In this document: one piece after another, positions 61,524-64,000 of the stretch
Numbering within the stretch: the stretch's first letter is position 1
Layout: the number at the start of each line of letters is the position of its first letter
Source of the DNA: an uncultured Paraburkholderia sp.
GTDB taxonomy: Bacteria > Pseudomonadota > Gammaproteobacteria > Burkholderiales > Burkholderiaceae
Direction: 5' to 3'
DNA length: 64,000 nt
Assembly: GCA_940746715.1 (NCBI GenBank)
Contig: CALNWN010000012.1
Location: forward strand, 62,001-126,000
The notes under the pieces: model-generated
Told to the model about the DNA's origin: nothing
The model's input: the letters and a program-made list of their open reading frames with translations, nothing else
Database searches by the model: none
Position numbers and translations under genes: made by a program

Positions 61524-63563
61524 TCACTGGCCGCGCATGAACAGGCGGTCGAGATCGGAGAGCGTCAATTGATACCACGTTGGACGCCCGTGGTTGCATT
61601 GATCGGCGCACTCGGTCGCTTCCATCTGGCGCAGCAGCGCGTTCATCTCATCGAGTGTCAGACGCCGGTTCGCGCGCACGGCGTGATGGCAGGCGAGCGT
61701 GCCGAGCAGTTCGTGCTGACGCTCGGTCAGCACGCGCGAGCCGCCGTATGCGTGCAGATCGGACAACACCGCGCGCGCCAGGGCTTGCAGATCGGCGTCT
61801 TTCAGCAAGGCCGGCACCGCGCGGATCGCGAGCGTGGTCGGCGACAGCGCGGCGAGATCGAAGCCGAGGGCGTCGAGCGTCTCGCGCTCTTCCTCCACGG
61901 TGCCGATTTCGACGGTGTCCGCCTGCATGGTCTGCGGAATCAGCAGCGGCTGGACGGCGATCGTGCGATCGGCGAGCGCGTTCTTGAACTGCTCGTACAG
62001 GATGCGCTCGTGTGCCGCGTGCATATCGACGATCACGAGCCCATGCGCGTTTTGCGCGAGCACGTAGATGCCGTGAATCTGGCCGAGCGCGAAGCCGAGC
62101 GGCTGGTCGTCGGCGGAATGGAAGGCGGGCGATGCATGCGGCGCCGACGCGTTGTACGGCGACGGACCTTCGGCGGCGGAATCGCGCGCTTCGAAAAGCG
62201 TCGCGCCTTGCGCCGTTGCCGCGCTGCTGTCTTTGCGGCCGAACAGTGCGTCGTAGAAGGCGAGCGGCTGCGCGACCGGCAGCGTGCCTTGCGTCATGCG
62301 CGACTGGCGCATCCACGTGTTGCCCGGCTGCGACGCGGTGAAGCCACTGCCGCTCGAACCGCTCGACGCATTGGCACCGAAGCCGCCCGCGGCGTTCATC
62401 GCGCCTGATGCCGCGAAGCCGGCGCTCGCCGCAGGCGACGCGCCGAAGGAAACCGCTCCATCCGCGGACGCCTGCAGATGCGCCGCGTGGTCGCCCGCGG
62501 TCGTTTCCGGCGACGCGCCCGCGTGACGCGCCAGCGCGCGCTGGACCGCGTGGAAAACGAACTGGTGAATCGAGCGCGAATCGCGAAAACGCACTTCGAT
62601 TTTCGAGGGATGCACGTTCACGTCCACCGCTTCGGGCGGCAAGTCGAGAAACAGCACATACGACGGATAACGGTCGCCATGCAGCACGTCCTCGTAAGCG
62701 GCGCGCACGGCGTGCGTGAGCAGCTTGTCGCGCACGAAGCGGCCATTGACGAAGAAGTACTGCTGGTCCGAGCGCCCGCGGCTCGCGGTCGGCAGCCCCG
62801 CGCAACCGTAGACGGCGAGCGGACCGGCGGACTTGTCGAGCGGCAGATGAGCCGTCGCGAAGGTTTCGCCGAGAATTTTCGCGACGCGCGCAGGCGGTTC
62901 GCTCGCGTTCCAATGCTCGATTGCCTTGCCGTTGTGCAGGACCGAAATCGCGACGTCAGGGCGCGCCAGCGCGGCACGCCGGATCTGCTCGAGGCAATGA
63001 CCGAGCTCCGTCTGTTCGCTCTTCAGAAACTTGCGGCGCGCGGGCGTATTGAAATATAGCTCGCGGACTTCGATGGTGGTCCCTTGAGTGCCCGCCGCCG
63101 GACTCAGGACGCCCGTTTGCGCATCGACGCGCACGGCGTGCGGCGCGTCGGCCGTGCGGCTCGTGATCGTCATTTGTGCGACCGACGCGATGGAGGCCAG
63201 CGCCTCCCCGCGGAACCCGAGCGTCGCGACCGCCTCCAGTTCGGCGAGCGAGCGGATTTTGCTGGTCGCGTGGCGCATCACGGCGAGCGCCAGTTCGTTC
63301 TCGGGAATGCCGCAGCCGTCGTCGGTGATCGAAATGCGCTTGACGCCGCCTTCGTCGAGCATGATGCGCAGCGTACGCGTGCCGGCGTCGAGGGCGTTTT
63401 CCAGCAATTCCTTGACGACCGATGCCGGCCGCTCGACCACTTCGCCTGCGGCAATCTGGCTGATGAGCTGATCGGGCAGGGGCTGGATGGCGTGCAGCGG
63501 CCGCGCAGCCGCTGTGGCGGATGACGTGTCGGCGCGGGCGGGCGTTTCGGAGAATTCGGACAT
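61524..63563 (-). CDS. mutL: DNA mismatch repair protein MutL
   Basis: 679 residues. The GHKL ATPase domain has QIAAGEVVERPASVVKELLE, NALDAGT, ITDDGCGIPENEL and TLGFRGEALASIASVAQ. A low-complexity Gly/Ala/Ser linker (about 340-450) leads to the dimerisation domain with IVDMHAAHERILYEQFKNAL and CHHAVRANRRLTLDEMNALL. No DQHAX2E endonuclease motif is seen as DMHAAHE replaces it, so its endonuclease status is uncertain. Intact, so hypermutation through MutL loss is not the cause of the many lesions in this window. Confidence 0.95.
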   Translation of the reverse strand: MSEFSETPARADTSSATAAARPLHAIQPLPDQLISQIAAGEVVERPASVVKELLENALDAGTRTLRIMLDEGGVKRISITDDGCGIPENELALAVMRHATSKIRSLAELEAVATLGFRGEALASIASVAQMTITSRTADAPHAVRVDAQTGVLSPAAGTQGTTIEVRELYFNTPARRKFLKSEQTELGHCLEQIRRAALARPDVAISVLHNGKAIEHWNASEPPARVAKILGETFATAHLPLDKSAGPLAVYGCAGLPTASRGRSDQQYFFVNGRFVRDKLLTHAVRAAYEDVLHGDRYPSYVLFLDLPPEAVDVNVHPSKIEVRFRDSRSIHQFVFHAVQRALARHAGASPETTAGDHAAHLQASADGAVSFGASPAASAGFAASGAMNAAGGFGANASSGSSGSGFTASQPGNTWMRQSRMTQGTLPVAQPLAFYDALFGRKDSSAATAQGATLFEARDSAAEGPSPYNASAPHASPAFHSADDQPLGFALGQIHGIYVLAQNAHGLVIVDMHAAHERILYEQFKNALADRTIAVQPLLIPQTMQADTVEIGTVEEERETLDALGFDLAALSPTTLAIRAVPALLKDADLQALARAVLSDLHAYGGSRVLTERQHELLGTLACHHAVRANRRLTLDEMNALLRQMEATECADQCNHGRPTWYQLTLSDLDRLFMRGQ

Positions 63564-63759
63564 GGCGAAATTATAGCGATTCGGGGGCGGCAGCCCGGAA
63601 ATGGCGGAAACATGCCGGAGATTTTCCCGGCTCGCCCGGGCACTTTCGGTATCATGACGCGGTCAATTCGCGGCGACGGGCGAGACTTCGCGCCATCGCC
63701 CGCCGGTTTCCCGGCGAACCTATCCGCCGCATTCAATCTCGCTTGATAAAGGACTCTTT

Positions 63760-64000
63760 TTGGACACGCTGCTACATCTCGTCAACCTTGTGCTGCACAT
63801 CGACAAGTTCCTCGGAGAATTCATCCACGTGTACGGCGCCTGGGTGTATGCGGTGCTGTTCCTGATCGTGTTCTGCGAAACCGGGCTCGTGATTCTGCCG
63901 TTTCTGCCGGGCGATTCGCTGCTGTTCATCGGCGGAGCATTTTGTGCTTCTGGACAGATGAATCTGGGGCTGTTGATTTTGCTGCTGTTCGTGGCGGCAG
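63760..64000 (+). CDS. DedA-family membrane protein (partial, runs off right edge)
   Basis: TTG start at 63760 with AAAGGA seven bases upstream reads (M)DTLLHLVNLVLHIDKFLGE, then FIHVYGAWVYAVLFLIVFCE TGLVILPFLPGDSLLFIGGA. The [FE]TGL…LPGDSLL motif is the DedA/YqjA signature. DedA proteins support membrane homeostasis, including undecaprenyl phosphate flipping in some members. 80 codons are visible. Confidence 0.88.
   Translation, partial: MDTLLHLVNLVLHIDKFLGEFIHVYGAWVYAVLFLIVFCETGLVILPFLPGDSLLFIGGAFCASGQMNLGLLILLLFVAA

Overview
The window is high-GC DNA from a Burkholderia-type betaproteobacterium (Burkholderia/Paraburkholderia lineage). The assignment rests on gene order and protein content: queA-tgt-yajC-secD-secF, recG-oxyR-catalase-dps-ubiA, nadK-recN beside hrcA, hemH-hslR-grpE-thioredoxin-dnaK-dnaJ, and hda-HAD-pcnB-folK-kinase-panB. 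No tRNA, rRNA, insertion sequence, prophage or CRISPR array was seen.

Layout: 1-4.8 kb holds PqiA-type membrane proteins, a cytochrome b561, two YceI proteins and a broken MFS carrier. 4.9-10.9 kb is the queA-to-secF operon. 11-18.4 kb carries recG, oxyR, a broken catalase flanked by two small ORFs, dps and ubiA. 18.5-25.7 kb has proC, a frameshifted yggS, and the glycolate oxidase genes glcD/E/F plus a second FAD oxidase, all four broken. 26-28.6 kb has a cobalamin adenosyltransferase, a broken flavohemoglobin and an orphan antitoxin with a wrecked toxin. 28.7-32.7 kb has aroG, tldD and a nitrilase-family gene; aroG is preceded by a complete aromatic-rich leader peptide and transcription attenuator. 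32.8-42.8 kb carries yhdP, glnE, recN and nadK. 43-51 kb is the heat-shock block, with hrcA frameshifted, a sigma-32 promoter before grpE, and an in-frame TGA at a redox cysteine position in a thioredoxin-like gene. 51-64 kb has a broken pabB/pabC fusion, then panB, a broken deoxynucleoside kinase, folK, pcnB, a HAD phosphatase, hda, an AI-2E transporter, purM, miaA, mutL and the start of a DedA gene.

The most striking property is the number of disrupted genes. Thirteen reading frames carry about 24 lesions (small indels, nonsense codons, one lost start codon). They fall mainly in genes that are often dispensable (catalase, flavohemoglobin, glycolate oxidation, transporter, toxin, heat-shock repressor) and often several per gene. 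Long core genes (yhdP 4.2 kb, glnE 2.8 kb, recG, secD, mutL, dnaK) are clean. Most indels are deletions, and most nonsense or start-loss changes fit G:C to A:T transitions. This fits ongoing genome erosion in a host-restricted Burkholderia relative, such as those in plant leaf nodules. Poor sequence quality is the competing explanation and cannot be excluded from the sequence alone.
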